Shown here: positions 21,264 through 31,638 of the stretch, one piece after another
How the letters are laid out: every line of letters begins with the position of its first letter
Position numbering within the stretch: the first letter of the stretch is position 1
Assembly (NCBI GenBank): GCA_030770425.1
Contig: JASJFT010000048.1
Coordinates: forward strand, 129,693-193,692
Reading direction: 5' to 3'
Source: Darksidea phi
Taxonomy: Eukaryota > Ascomycota > Dothideomycetes > Pleosporales > Lentitheciaceae
Length of the DNA: 64,000 nucleotides
Notes under the pieces: generated by a model
Told to the model about the DNA's origin: nothing
Database searches by the model: none
The model's input: only the letters and a program-made list of their open reading frames with translations
Translations under genes and position numbers: made by a program

Positions 21264-23231
21264 TCAGTACTCGCCGGCTTCGAAATCTTTCTCCGGGTAC
21301 CCCACAGTCTTGTGCGCTTTCGGTTCCTTACACTTCTTGAAAGGATGTTTGAGCTTCTTGGGTATCTTCCCTGCGTCTGGTCCTGACAGAAAATCCCAAT
21401 CTTTGTGATTGTCCCCCTTGCAGTGATTATGATCAGAGCAGTAATCCTCCCAGTCTTCTGAGAACTTGAAGCCTGTCAGTTCAAGAAACTTGCCCGTCTC
21501 GTCTCGCGCCAACGACCAGGTACCGTCGTTCCAGCCAAACTCGCCGCACATGCAGGGATAGTTGCGCGCCTGCTTGGAGTGAACGCTGCTGATGGATTCG
21601 CCACCTGGATTGCGGCAAACGGGTACTTGGAAGGCGCCAGGAACTTTGCCGACGTTTTCGTTGCCACCTTGGAGGAGAGAGACTACGTGCTTGAAATCGA
21701 ACTTCTTGATGGAGGCTTGGAGATGATTTTGATGCACCCACATTGAAGAGCGAACGATGTCCTCCATGCTGATTCCATGCCATTTGCTATTACGGTCTGA
21801 GTGGAAACGGCGATAGCCTTTCGGCCCTCGCACGAGACCTTGGTCGTCTTTAGCAAAATCGTCTTCCTCAGATGGATTGATAGCATAGAGCCAGAAAGAG
21901 GAGCTTGGAAACTCGGGCAAGCAGACTCTGTTCTCCGAAGGTCCACGGCTGTCATTGTTGCAATCTTGACTATCGGCATGAACAATGTAAGCCCGTTCGA
22001 ATTTCCTACAAGTGTTAGAACAGGTTATGTGCTGGCATGAATCAAACCCACCAGAGATTGTTTACTGCTACGGCAAGGGAGTACTTGTCGAGTAGCTCAC
22101 GAAGCTGCGAATAGAGGTTGGGATCGGGCTGGATGAACTCTCCAGACTTGAGGACCGAAGCAAGATCAACCCCTTGTGCATTTTTAGCACCGATCATGAG
22201 ATCGCGCAAGTCATCACTGATGCTTATCGGTACTTCATGCGCAATCTCGTTCCAGGAACGCGCGAATAGGTCTTCGAGATCCTCGGAGAGATGCCTGAAA
22301 GAAAGATTTAGCATGACGCCGAGATTGGAAGTCGTTCACCTCGAAGAACTTACGGGTTGTCCCGAATCTTACCCACCAAACCGGTCAGAGCAACGTAACT
22401 GCTAGTGACCAGACCAAGACTAACACGGACACGCTCGATAACTTTTGAGACGCTTTCTGCCGTTCTTGTACCAACCGCAAGGAATTCGCTGAGGCCAGTG
22501 AATGGGGCAATGCCGCTAACAACGCTTGCTACGAGGAGGACAGATGTTCCAATCTGCATGCCTAGCTCTCGCATCTTTTCACGTTCTAGACGCGCTTCCT
22601 CAATGTCCTTCGCGCTTGTGAACATGGCCACAAGCTCCTTCGTACTTCCATGCATGTATCGAGCGGACTCGGTTAACGCCTTTCCAATGACTTGGTGCAG
22701 ATGCTCGGTTGCGGCAATCTCTTCGAAGACATAATATGCTGCCTGCTTGTCATCATGAGAAAGAGACTGGTTGATGTTTTTACAGCTGCCGAGCTAAATT
22801 TGTGAGCTACTTCTCCTGCGAAGAGGGTTTGCGGAACATACATTACACGAGCCAATACCATCGCAGTACAAGGAGTTGGGGGTGGCATCTGGGGCGTACA
22901 TGTCCCGCATATATTCTGCGAATGACATGTATCCCTCCGAATCAATGTATTCGACGAAAGCGTTGTCGATCCAAGGTCCGATTTTGGCACCGAGACCTGC
23001 ATCCCATGCCGTTTTCGTCGGAATATCAAGCCCGCAGCTCTTGTGATAGCTGACGAGCGGGCCTTGGGGATTGGTGCCGGAATGATGCCCTGGATGTTTA
23101 TCCTTGCCAGGGCGATTTGATGGTCGTGGCTTCTGAGCAGGCGGACGGTGACCAAGTACTGCAGCTTCGGCGCCCAGTAGGAGCCATTGGACCGTGAACA
23201 AGAAGAGGGCAAGAACCGTTGGGAACTTCAT
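21264..23231 (-). CDS. Secreted cysteine-containing protein with a central hydrophobic segment, 604 aa
   Basis: Four exons on the minus strand (22842-23231, 22354-22793, 22052-22294, 21264-22005) join in phase to 604 codons. A strong signal peptide (LALFLFTVQWLLLGAEAA) is followed by a Pro/His/Lys-rich linker. Next comes a first Cys cluster (SCGLDIP, YCDGIGSC, GSCKN), then a charged helical stretch leading to a hydrophobic segment (TSVLLVASVVSGIAPFTG) near residues 215-240 that could span or insert into a membrane. The C-terminal half has a second Cys-rich module (VCRNPGG, YPCMCGEFGWND, YCSDHNHC) and a Lys-rich tail. Similar proteins are annotated in plant-associated ascomycetes as uncharacterised; DUF7872 is a tentative family guess only. 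Signal peptide plus an internal hydrophobic helix would suit a secreted membrane-active protein, which is inference. Confidence 0.8.
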
Positions 23232-24457
23232 GGCTGTTTGGGATGGAGATCTCTTTGTGCTTGAGAATTAGTATTTAGAAAAGGTATGAACATATGGTGA
23301 TCTTCCGGAGGACTCGATACTTGTAGAGAAATGATTCGGGCTTCAGGTAGCAAAGGAATCAATTTCATGGTAGCCCGAAGTGATGATACCACAATTCAAA
23401 CTTGGTACTGTATCGCACGAACCAAGTCAGAAGCCAGTATACGATGGAAATGAGTGTAGATTCTTTTCGCAAGAGTGGACGTACCGGGATTGAAATTCGC
23501 GTTGGTGAAGATACCATGGCAGCGTTGCATTTTGAGGTATTGCACCATGGAAGTCTGCAGAATTCTTGCGGAAAGTAGTCATAGAATAGAGGATGGAATG
23601 TGATTCCGTGGTGCTAGGGGAAAAGACATATGAAAGTGGGGGGTGGAAGGGCGAGATTGCAATTTTGTTGATGCAGGACGTCTACGCGACTATAGAGAAG
23701 GCGCAGCTCACTGATCTATGCGTTGATTCGCAACTTCTTTACGTAGTAGACTTTGGTCCTGCACAAATCTCATGCCTTTAAATTATGTTAGTGTCTTTTC
23801 CTGGTGTATTTTCACGCCAAATCTTGTGTCACTAGATTAGATGGCCGCTTGGACAGACCCAGTCCAACTTCCCAACAGCCACACAGACCGAAAGATGTGG
23901 GATGAAGAACCAAAGTTGCGCATATACCCTCTAAAACGGCGTGAGACTTCACATCGTGGCCTTGATTTCACTATTCCACTCCAGAAGGTCTCACGCTGAA
24001 CACCGAGTCTAAGTGAAAGCAGAAGGTGCACACGAGTTGGATTTGCCCCTCTTAAGACACTTTTCATCCCTACCAAACTAGTTCTCGCAATGACCGGACA
24101 GGTATCCGACCTTCTCGGTTTCACTCCGACACCACACTCTTGTCAAGTGACTTGCCCGGCCTGTTACCCAGCGCACTAGCACGCTTTGCTGCCCAATGCA
24201 CACGCCGCTCGCGCCATAACTGCCAATCTCCCCGCCAGACCTAATATACCCAATTACGCCTGTAACAATTTCCACGGCCATCGCACGCAGCCGGCAAACA
24301 AACCACAACCCTTGTCCGCAACTCTTAATCTCTTGTGTTTGCAATCGGAACGAGCGCGGCTTCCCTCTGCAACCCCAGCTGCTGCATCGCCGACGCCTAG
24401 GAATTGACGTCCGCAATACTCTGTGAAGGAATCCGAACTGCCGGATACGTCGCCAAC
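23232..24457. other. Divergent intergenic region
   Basis: This 1.2-kb region lies between the starts of the secreted protein gene (-) and the hypothetical gene (+). The last 150 bp (24270-24400) is rich in C and A, as fungal leaders often are. No ORF is supportable. Confidence 0.45.
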
Positions 24458-26026
24458 ATGGCCGAGTTTGAAGCCCTGCTGCAACCGTACAAACTTGAGC
24501 CGTCGCACGCCGCCGACGATGGGTACGATTGCATTACTATCGACATCAATATCCTAGGACACATACTCGAGGGCCTTGGCGAGGCGAAAGAGTTGGACCG
24601 TGTGCGATCGGCCACGAAGTTGTATGTGCGCGGAAACTGGGAGTCTTATTTTCCTCCAGATCCTAAGCAGTGGTGCGAGGACGTCGCAGAGGTCTGTATG
24701 CTCATCAAGAAGATGCCTAACTTGAAGGAGCTCACGTAAGTTGAATCGTGTGCTTGGGTTGGTGGATTAAGTCGCATTACTCGGGAGAGTTTGACGACTT
24801 ACTAACGATATCCTAGATGGATATCCGCCCTGCCATTCATGGATACCGTTTGGACCGTCCTCCCCAAGTCCCTCAATAAGCTCATCATCGATATAAGCCG
24901 GCCTATCGGACTTGACCAACACGATCCCCGGCACAAGAAATACATATGCCAGGAGGATATGAAGCCCCTTGTGGAATTCACCAAACTCCAAGAGCTGCGC
25001 ATTTTCGGCATGCGCGACACTTTCCAGTCAATCGTCTGGGAGACCGTATTTCGAAATGAAGCCGACGACAAAGGCATGCATGTCCTTGATCTCCAGATGG
25101 CCGAGAAGCCTCTTGTGCGCCAAAAGCATTGGGTGGGAGCCAAGGATGTACAGGGATTGGGGGTTTCCAATGAAGATGGACCTGTGTATAGGTGGGCCCG
25201 ATCCGAGGCAAACGCAGAGATTCCCAGGGGATTTATTTTGAAGCGACCTTGGCGCTAACACATGGACAGAGGCATTGACGGCAAAGGTATTCTCCACTTC
25301 GAGTACGGGACTGGCGAGTACCTCGACGATTACTGCATGCGGAAAGCCCGTATCGCGTCGAAACGTGATGAGGCGAAGCCACTTCCTTTGTGGTGCATTA
25401 AGCTCGACGGCTTCGTTGTCGACCAACTCCCGTTCGAACACGAGCTTAGCCAGGTTGTACTGTTGACATGCGGAGAAAACTGCATTGATGCGGGTTTGCG
25501 AGCTCCGAGGACGCCACGAACATATACATGGAACAAGTGGGGTCCTAGTGTCAACAACGAAGCTACCCATTGCTTGATCGTGTGGCCAAATTGGGCTGCA
25601 GTATTCGACAATGACGGGCGATGTCTCGATCCTTCGGGCAATGTGGTCGGCTCCGATCGCGTGGATCTGTCGCCGCCGTCTCCTGAGCCTGTCTCGTTGA
25701 CTACCGAGCACCTCGATTTGAAGACCCTCACAGAGGCTTTGGAGGGTGTGAAGCGACGCGATTCCAATACGTCAACCTCGTCTCTGTATGGCACCGCTGG
25801 CATCTCTGCAGACACCGACTCAGACGCACGCCAGGAACCTGCGTCCACGATCGCCACTCGTGGTTCAGTGGCACCGAAACCCAGCGTTGAGTCCCTTGCC
25901 GAAAAGGACTTTCCGGCAGCAGGGATCAAGGGCTTCAGTATTCCTGCTACCATCAATGATGCTCCGCACTTGAAGGCGGATGATGTCGACGCGGTTTCGA
26001 ACGTAGCAACAGCCGGTTCGGACTAG
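24458..26026 (+). CDS. Hypothetical protein, LRR/F-box-like, 469 aa
   Basis: Three exons (24458-24735, 24817-25191, 25270-26026) join in phase across introns of 81 and 78 nt. I do not recognise a named family. The N-terminal two thirds alternates short hydrophobic strands and helices (LIKKMPNLKELTW, KSLNKLIIDISRP, FTKLQELRIFG, HVLDLQM), resembling the irregular leucine-rich repeats of fungal F-box-type proteins, but no clear F-box is seen. The C-terminal 120 residues are Ser/Thr/Pro-rich and probably disordered. No signal peptide is present. The ATG at 24458 is the first in frame with a good context (aacATGGCC); an upstream extension has no ATG. Confidence 0.75.
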
Positions 26027-26744
26027 CTTGTGGACTTCCTCGTGGACTCGGATAAGCGACCCGACTTGTCCGTGACTAGGTTCAAACGAACTGTCTTGCG
26101 GTTAAGGCTGAGTGTCAATATTTCCTATGGCACAAGCGAGCATGACTCGACGGAATGGTATTAGAGCGAGACATTAAGGGATCGGGAAGACGACTTCCGT
26201 CATGATTGCCTATCGGAGGCTTTGGTTGTCATCAAATCCTGTGATGAGAGTTTAGGGTCATGCTAGTGGGCTTCGGTAGGACATTTGGACTGGTGTTGCA
26301 ACACCGTGGAATGAATGGGATATGGTATAGGTCACCAAAGTCCTCCACTTCGGATTTCAATCTTGCAGGTAGCTAGAAAGATAACACACTGTTAACATCA
26401 GTCTTGACCCCTATGATCAACTGTGTGGGCAGCAGCAGGAAATTCGATGCTATCTGATGCAGAGTGACGCGTCAGTTCGAGGGGACGCAATAATCTTCAT
26501 AGCTACTCATGCATATTGGCTTAGAAGATGTTGAACACAGCATCGGTAAATGCACCTTGGATTGGATCGTGGTGGAATTCAGGAGCCACATTTTCCGCAC
26601 CGCCACTAACGCCACATCGCGATGACGTAGGCGAAACAATTGTAAACACTCGCAGATGCTCACTCAGCATCTGTCGATTGTCAAGCCGCAGTACCCCTCT
26701 TTAACCATGACAGCTGCTCGACGCCCACGGACACCCTCGGCACA
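26027..26744. other. Intergenic DNA
   Basis: 3' flank of the hypothetical gene and promoter of the alpha/beta hydrolase. Nothing further is supportable. Confidence 0.45.
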
Positions 26745-28199
26745 ATGAGCAGCTACCTACAAAGCCTCTCGTATTTTTTCCGCCTCCCGTGGCATATCCA
26801 ATGGCGCACGTTGCTCGTCCAGCTCCCTCGATACGTCCCCCTCTCCATCCTACACATCACGTCGCGAAAGGGCCCGCATCCCTTCGTGATAGCGTTGCCG
26901 AGTCGAAAGAACCATGTCATACCGCTGTATGTGTTCGTGCCGCCCGCCCCGGTCGAGCTCGATGACAATGGCGGAGGGAAATCGGTAGACAAGGGCGAAT
27001 GGAAGGTGCCTGTAGTGCTGGATTTCCATGGCGGGGGGTTCATTATGGGGTCGCCGCTTGAGCAGGCGCCCTACGGGGCTATGATGTCGAGGGAGCTCGG
27101 CGCGGTGGTTATCAGCGTGTCTTACCGGATCGGTCCTTTTCATCAGTTTCCGGCCGCGATACACGACGCTGAGGATGTGCTGAGTGCGATACTTGATACA
27201 GATGGCGTGTCGGAGGCAGGAAAGATTTTGAGGACGGAGATTCAGCGCTTCTACGATATGATGCGGAATGATCACAACAAGAAGAAAAGTAAAAAGGGTT
27301 CGACCTCACTTCTGAACGAAATCGAGACCATCACGCTCGACCCCACCAAGCTTGCTATCTCTGGATTTTCCGCCGGTGGTAACATTGCGCTCAACATGGC
27401 TTTGTCGGTCCCTCCCTGTGCGGACATGCTTCCTATGTCGCCAACAAGATCTTCGAATTGTCCTCCAGCGAAATCTCCAGCCAACACTCTCTCACCGTTG
27501 CTACCGCCTGCGCGGATGCCCACAGTGCTCGACGACCCCCTACAGCCCTGGCCATCTATCCTCCCGCCACCGCAGGCTCAACCGCGAATGATACCTCTCC
27601 TCCTCTTCTACCCCTCGCTCGACGCCCGCCTCCTCCCGCACGAACGGCCCATGAAGCCAATGCCAAGCGCCTTGAAAGGCGACGACAAGAAGCCACAGAG
27701 GCAGAAAATGCCAGGCCTCTTCAGCATCATGGGCCCGACTTACCTACCCAAAAAGCTACGAGGACATCCTCGCGCAAGTCCAGGGCTCGTCGACCCGGAG
27801 AATATCCAGAAGAACGCTGCCATCTTCCTCGTTCTCCCGGAGAAGGATAGCTTAGCCGTGCAGAGCGACGTCTGGGTCGACATAATGAACTCTTCAGGCT
27901 GGAATGGACCGGTTCGATTCGGAGATCAGCGGCTGAACGACTGGAGCGGCCACGAAGGCGGCGTCGCTCGCACTCAAAGCCGTGAGAATGGGGGTCTAGA
28001 GGTGTGGCATGCTCCCAAGTGTCGGCACGGCTGGACGCAGTTTCCAGCGGCCTTCGTGGGCAAACATGAGACGCAGGAGCGGATTCTCGTTTTTGCTAGA
28101 ACACTACACTTTGTGAAGGAAAATTGGCGGAAGAAGTTGCCGACGGAGCGACTGGGGAACCAGATTCAGGAGTTAAGGCCGCTGCAGACACCGAGCTAG
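26745..28199 (+). CDS. Alpha/beta hydrolase, hormone-sensitive-lipase type, 484 aa
   Basis: A single-exon gene. The oxyanion-hole motif FHGGGF is near residue 94 and the nucleophile elbow GFSAGG near residue 206 (Ser between Phe and Ala). The catalytic Asp is most likely in LPEKDSLA near 367 and the His in KCRHGWTQF near 427. This order and the HGGG motif place it in the HSL/arylacetamide-deacetylase group (Abhydrolase_3), which cleaves carboxylic esters. Compared with ordinary members of about 320-350 residues it has two additions: a basic linker (KKKSKKG, residues about 175-185) and a Pro-rich insertion of roughly 80 residues after the nucleophile. The N-terminus is hydrophobic-aromatic without a clear cleavage site, suggesting membrane association. 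The substrate is not predictable. Confidence 0.9.
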   Translation: MSSYLQSLSYFFRLPWHIQWRTLLVQLPRYVPLSILHITSRKGPHPFVIALPSRKNHVIPLYVFVPPAPVELDDNGGGKSVDKGEWKVPVVLDFHGGGFIMGSPLEQAPYGAMMSRELGAVVISVSYRIGPFHQFPAAIHDAEDVLSAILDTDGVSEAGKILRTEIQRFYDMMRNDHNKKKSKKGSTSLLNEIETITLDPTKLAISGFSAGGNIALNMALSVPPCADMLPMSPTRSSNCPPAKSPANTLSPLLPPARMPTVLDDPLQPWPSILPPPQAQPRMIPLLLFYPSLDARLLPHERPMKPMPSALKGDDKKPQRQKMPGLFSIMGPTYLPKKLRGHPRASPGLVDPENIQKNAAIFLVLPEKDSLAVQSDVWVDIMNSSGWNGPVRFGDQRLNDWSGHEGGVARTQSRENGGLEVWHAPKCRHGWTQFPAAFVGKHETQERILVFARTLHFVKENWRKKLPTERLGNQIQELRPLQTPS

Positions 28200-30137
28200 G
28201 CAGTCGCGCTGTTACGCAGTTTGAGCATTTTACTTTGGGCGCTGGTTTTGGAGCTATTGGGTGCTTTTGGTTTCTGGCAATATACCAAAGCGTGCGTGAC
28301 GGGTAGCATATTGATTAGTGGCGCACGGTGTTTTCAGTGGCATCGATACTACAAACGAGTCGTGCAGAGTTTTGATGTTGAGCACCAATTTGCATGAGAG
28401 AGGTAGCCTCCTCCCGCTTTGCAGTTTAGCGAAACAGCCTTCCGGAAAGACAGCCCCTTGAAGTCTATCTGGTTGCTCAATATATCGGCAAACTATGCGG
28501 GCAGTTGTCCAGATTCGACCGAAATTGAAAACCCTAAATCTCACCGTGATATCCTACAACGTCTGAATCAAGATGCAGGACCACCGAGACTTGGTATTGC
28601 GATCTTCCGAGAACGCCCGATGGATGGGTATGTCAGCTGTGTCGTGTGCATCTTTGGGTCATCATGTTCAGGGGGCGGGGGCGATGTCCACGTACACCAT
28701 GCCAAGCATACCGATCTACAACACCACGCAACAACATGGCCATCCCATACGCAACAGCGTCCACGCGGCTTCTGACCCACAGCCTCATTTACACGCACTC
28801 TGCCAACTCACCTTTCTCGGCGCAAGACGACCATTCTCCGCGAAGTGGCACTCTATGCATCGCTCCCCGAAACACCACCGGCCCTCGGGAACCGCAGACA
28901 CACCTACAACACCCAACTACCGGCGCTTCAAACCAATATCACACAAATACAGCTCTTTCTTGGCTCCTTTTCCATAAAGGACCGAATATCAAACGCTTGG
29001 CCGTGCAACGCGGACAAGGGACAAGGCGGGTGATCGATGCAGGCCTAGTGTTTCGTTCCGGACGCCGAGAGCCTTGGGTGAGGCTTGGCTGGTGTACGGT
29101 ATGCTTGGAAGGTGGGTGGAGGTCTTGGGAGGAGGGATTGTGCTAGGTGAGAAAACGGCGGTGCAGGATTACGAGGTGTGTTGTGCTTGGCTGTGGAACG
29201 TACCTGGGACGTCAAGGGAGGTGGTGCTGGGGGTGCGATGGTGATAGAGTGCTACCAAGCGTGGTGAAATGCGGTGGACGGTAACTGAGGCTACGAAGCG
29301 GCATACTACATGAAGTGTGGGGTGTGAAGTGTTGTATCGGACGCTAGGAGTTGGAGTTGCGGAGGGAGCCGAGATGTGTCTGCTCAACCCTATGCGTGGT
29401 AATATCGGTGTCCGAAGTGGCAGAGGGAGATGTACCGAAGTAGAAGCGACAAGCGCTAGTGGAAATCCTCGGCTCATGCTCTTCCGCTACGCACCGGGCT
29501 GAGCAGCGCTCGACGTCACTGCATGGATAGGGCGTATGCAAGATATGCGTCGGTGAAGTTGCCATGCAGCCGACTCATGGGGTTACCTAGTCTAGCCTTC
29601 CCGTGCTGCACCGAGGGACGATGGGAGGCATGCTGTGTTGGGCAGGGCACCCGCTGGGTAGACGGGTCGCAGGGACTGAAGCGGCTATGACGAGAGGTTG
29701 ATGGTCAGAGAAAGCACGACGACGTGCTCATACGACCTGCGAGCATGGAAAAAGCAAGTCGAGATAAGCATTCCACGAGGGTCCTCGGGGGGCCGTCACG
29801 AATGCTCCTTCCCCACACCACAACCCGGCAATGAGGACAGCCCGGCAGCGGCGCGTCTCGAGTATTGCTTGGGCAGTGATGCACGCAGCTCAGCGAACGA
29901 GAGGGCGGAGCGGTCGTCCCTGATCCCGGCGAGCGCGCGTGTGGCTGCTGCGAGGGTGGGCGACGGGATGTTATGGGTGTGATGGAACGGGGGGTAGCGG
30001 GGTACGTCTGGGGAGGGGAGAGATTGAAACGCCGGGAGCGACGGCGCCAGGCGCTGTCAGATGACACGCCGCTACCAGGAAAATGTAGCGCTTGTAGAGA
30101 CACGCAACGAGGCTAGCAGCGTAAGAAGAGCGGTGAA

Positions 30138-30208
30138 GACAGCAGACGGACAGACGGACAGATGGACAGACGGAGGGGGGAGGGGAGAGGAGAAGGGAGA
30201 GGGGACCA
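30138..30208. repeat. GACAGACG-type tandem repeat and G-rich run
   Basis: Four to five imperfect copies of an 8-base unit (GACAGACG/GACAGATG) are followed by a purine-only GGGGAGA tract. It is intergenic. Confidence 0.75.
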
Positions 30209-30223
30209 GCACTGAGCATCCAT

Positions 30224-30242
30224 GTGGTGGTGGTGGTGGTGT
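30224..30242. repeat. GGT trinucleotide microsatellite
   Basis: Six consecutive GTG/GGT units. It is intergenic. Confidence 0.8.
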
Positions 30243-30530
30243 GCCGTGCGAAGCTGAGATGGATGGGCGCGGTGCGCAGGCCTGCGGGTGTGTGTGTGTA
30301 CGGGCATCAGCAGCGACGGGCGAGATGCAGCACGTGCATATGATCGTGTTCAGAGCTTGTTGATTCCGCGGGTGCAGGCCGCAGGTCGCAGGTGGGTCGT
30401 GCCTTCTTTGGGCCGGACGTGCAGCGGCTGGAAGGCAAGAACGACGGCGCTGGTTGGTTTGTCTGGTGCGGCGCGTCAATCAGGGTCTCTAGCGCCGCTT
30501 GGCGCCCTGCGTCTCTGCGCCTCTTGGGCT

Positions 30531-30551
30531 CTTGGGCTCTTGGGCCCTTGG
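30531..30551. repeat. CTCTTGGG tandem repeat
   Basis: Three near-perfect copies of an 8-base unit, the last degenerating into CCCTTGG. Confidence 0.75.
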
Positions 30552-30660
30552 CGGCTTTCCAGTGCTCGCCCGCCATAAACAGGATTTTCGCTGTCCCGTA
30601 AGCAACCGCCGTTTGGGCATGGCGTTGCTGAACTCGCGCTGACTAACCCGGCGACCGCAT

Positions 30661-30690
30661 CTCTGCTCTCTGCTCTCTGCGCTCTGCTCA
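30661..30690. repeat. CTCTCTG tandem repeat
   Basis: Three to four imperfect copies of a 7-base pyrimidine-rich unit in the upstream region of the DUF2457 gene. Confidence 0.65.
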
Positions 30691-31638
30691 AAGGCAGGCG
30701 AGCGAGGTGACAAAGGGCGTGGCAACCAAAGCGTCAGCGTGTCGTCCGAAGCGCCGTCGGCTGTTCGACATGGAGCAGACTCTGCGCGCTGGCCGTCCAT
30801 AAACGTTGTTTCGCGCTGCCGTCGGCGTTGCATGGCTGCTAGATGGAAAAGCTCGGCTTGCCTCTTGGGGTGGTAAATTACATGCGGGCCTAGCAACTCT
30901 GAATTTGTTTTGCCCACCTCCCGAGGCGCCACTCGCCAGCGCCCTCATCTACCCGTCCATTTCCTCCTCCCGTTCTTCACTCTCCTCCTCATCTTGCCTC
31001 GTCTGACCGCGTGTCGTTGCCCTCGCAGCAGTTCTTGCGGACGCCAGCGTGTGCGCCCGTCCATTTGTGTCAGTGCAGTCGGCGCCACCTTCACCTTGCA
31101 ATCCACGCCGTTTCACAGCCATCGTGCGTGCGGCCCTGCCACGCCCGGCGGAGATCCTCACATCACACCCGCCAAGTAAATCCCTCCTCACCTCCAACAC
31201 CCCCAGGCTATGCCGCCTCTGACACAGCCCAGTTTCCTTCAACTCCCGTTTTAGAAACGACAACCTCCAACTCCACTATGTTTCTGGAGATATTATAATT
31301 TCACTGTCCTTCGGGGCCCCGCTTCCCCCCACCATCTATGCCACAGTAATACCACCAAACACAGCACCGCCGACCACCAAACCCCGACCCATCTTGCCAA
31401 TTCTCCCGGCCGGTGCCCTCCTCTCAGCTCGCCTATTCGCCGTCGCCACACCCTCGACCTCGAGCGCGGTCGCTTTCCGAAACCTCGCGAGCGCGACGAG
31501 CCAAACAGAGTTGTGAATCGGCCTCACATTCAATTCACCCGTCACATTCGTCTCTAGCGCCTCGGCACCCCCAGAACGAGAGGTAGCATTAATAATCTGC
31601 ACGTCGAACGCACGACAATTCCCCGCACTCGCCCCGCC

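Larger units (their letters stand above)
28200..31638. other. Long gene-poor tract with simple repeats
   Basis: These 3.4 kb between the hydrolase and the DUF2457 gene contain no confident gene. From 29.7 kb the DNA becomes GC-rich with several short tandem repeats (listed separately). From about 30.9 kb to the next start it is strongly pyrimidine-rich on the plus strand, as in long fungal promoters and 5' leaders. A frame around 28799-29032 has somewhat protein-like composition (ALYASLPETPPALGNRR) but lacks a start or partner exon. Confidence 0.5.

Noticed and set aside
28799..29032. A possible coding stretch (ALYASLPETPPALGNRR and following)
   Set aside because: Composition is somewhat protein-like, but there is no ATG in frame, no joining exon with proper phase, and competing frames overlap. 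It could be a relic, but I cannot support a call.
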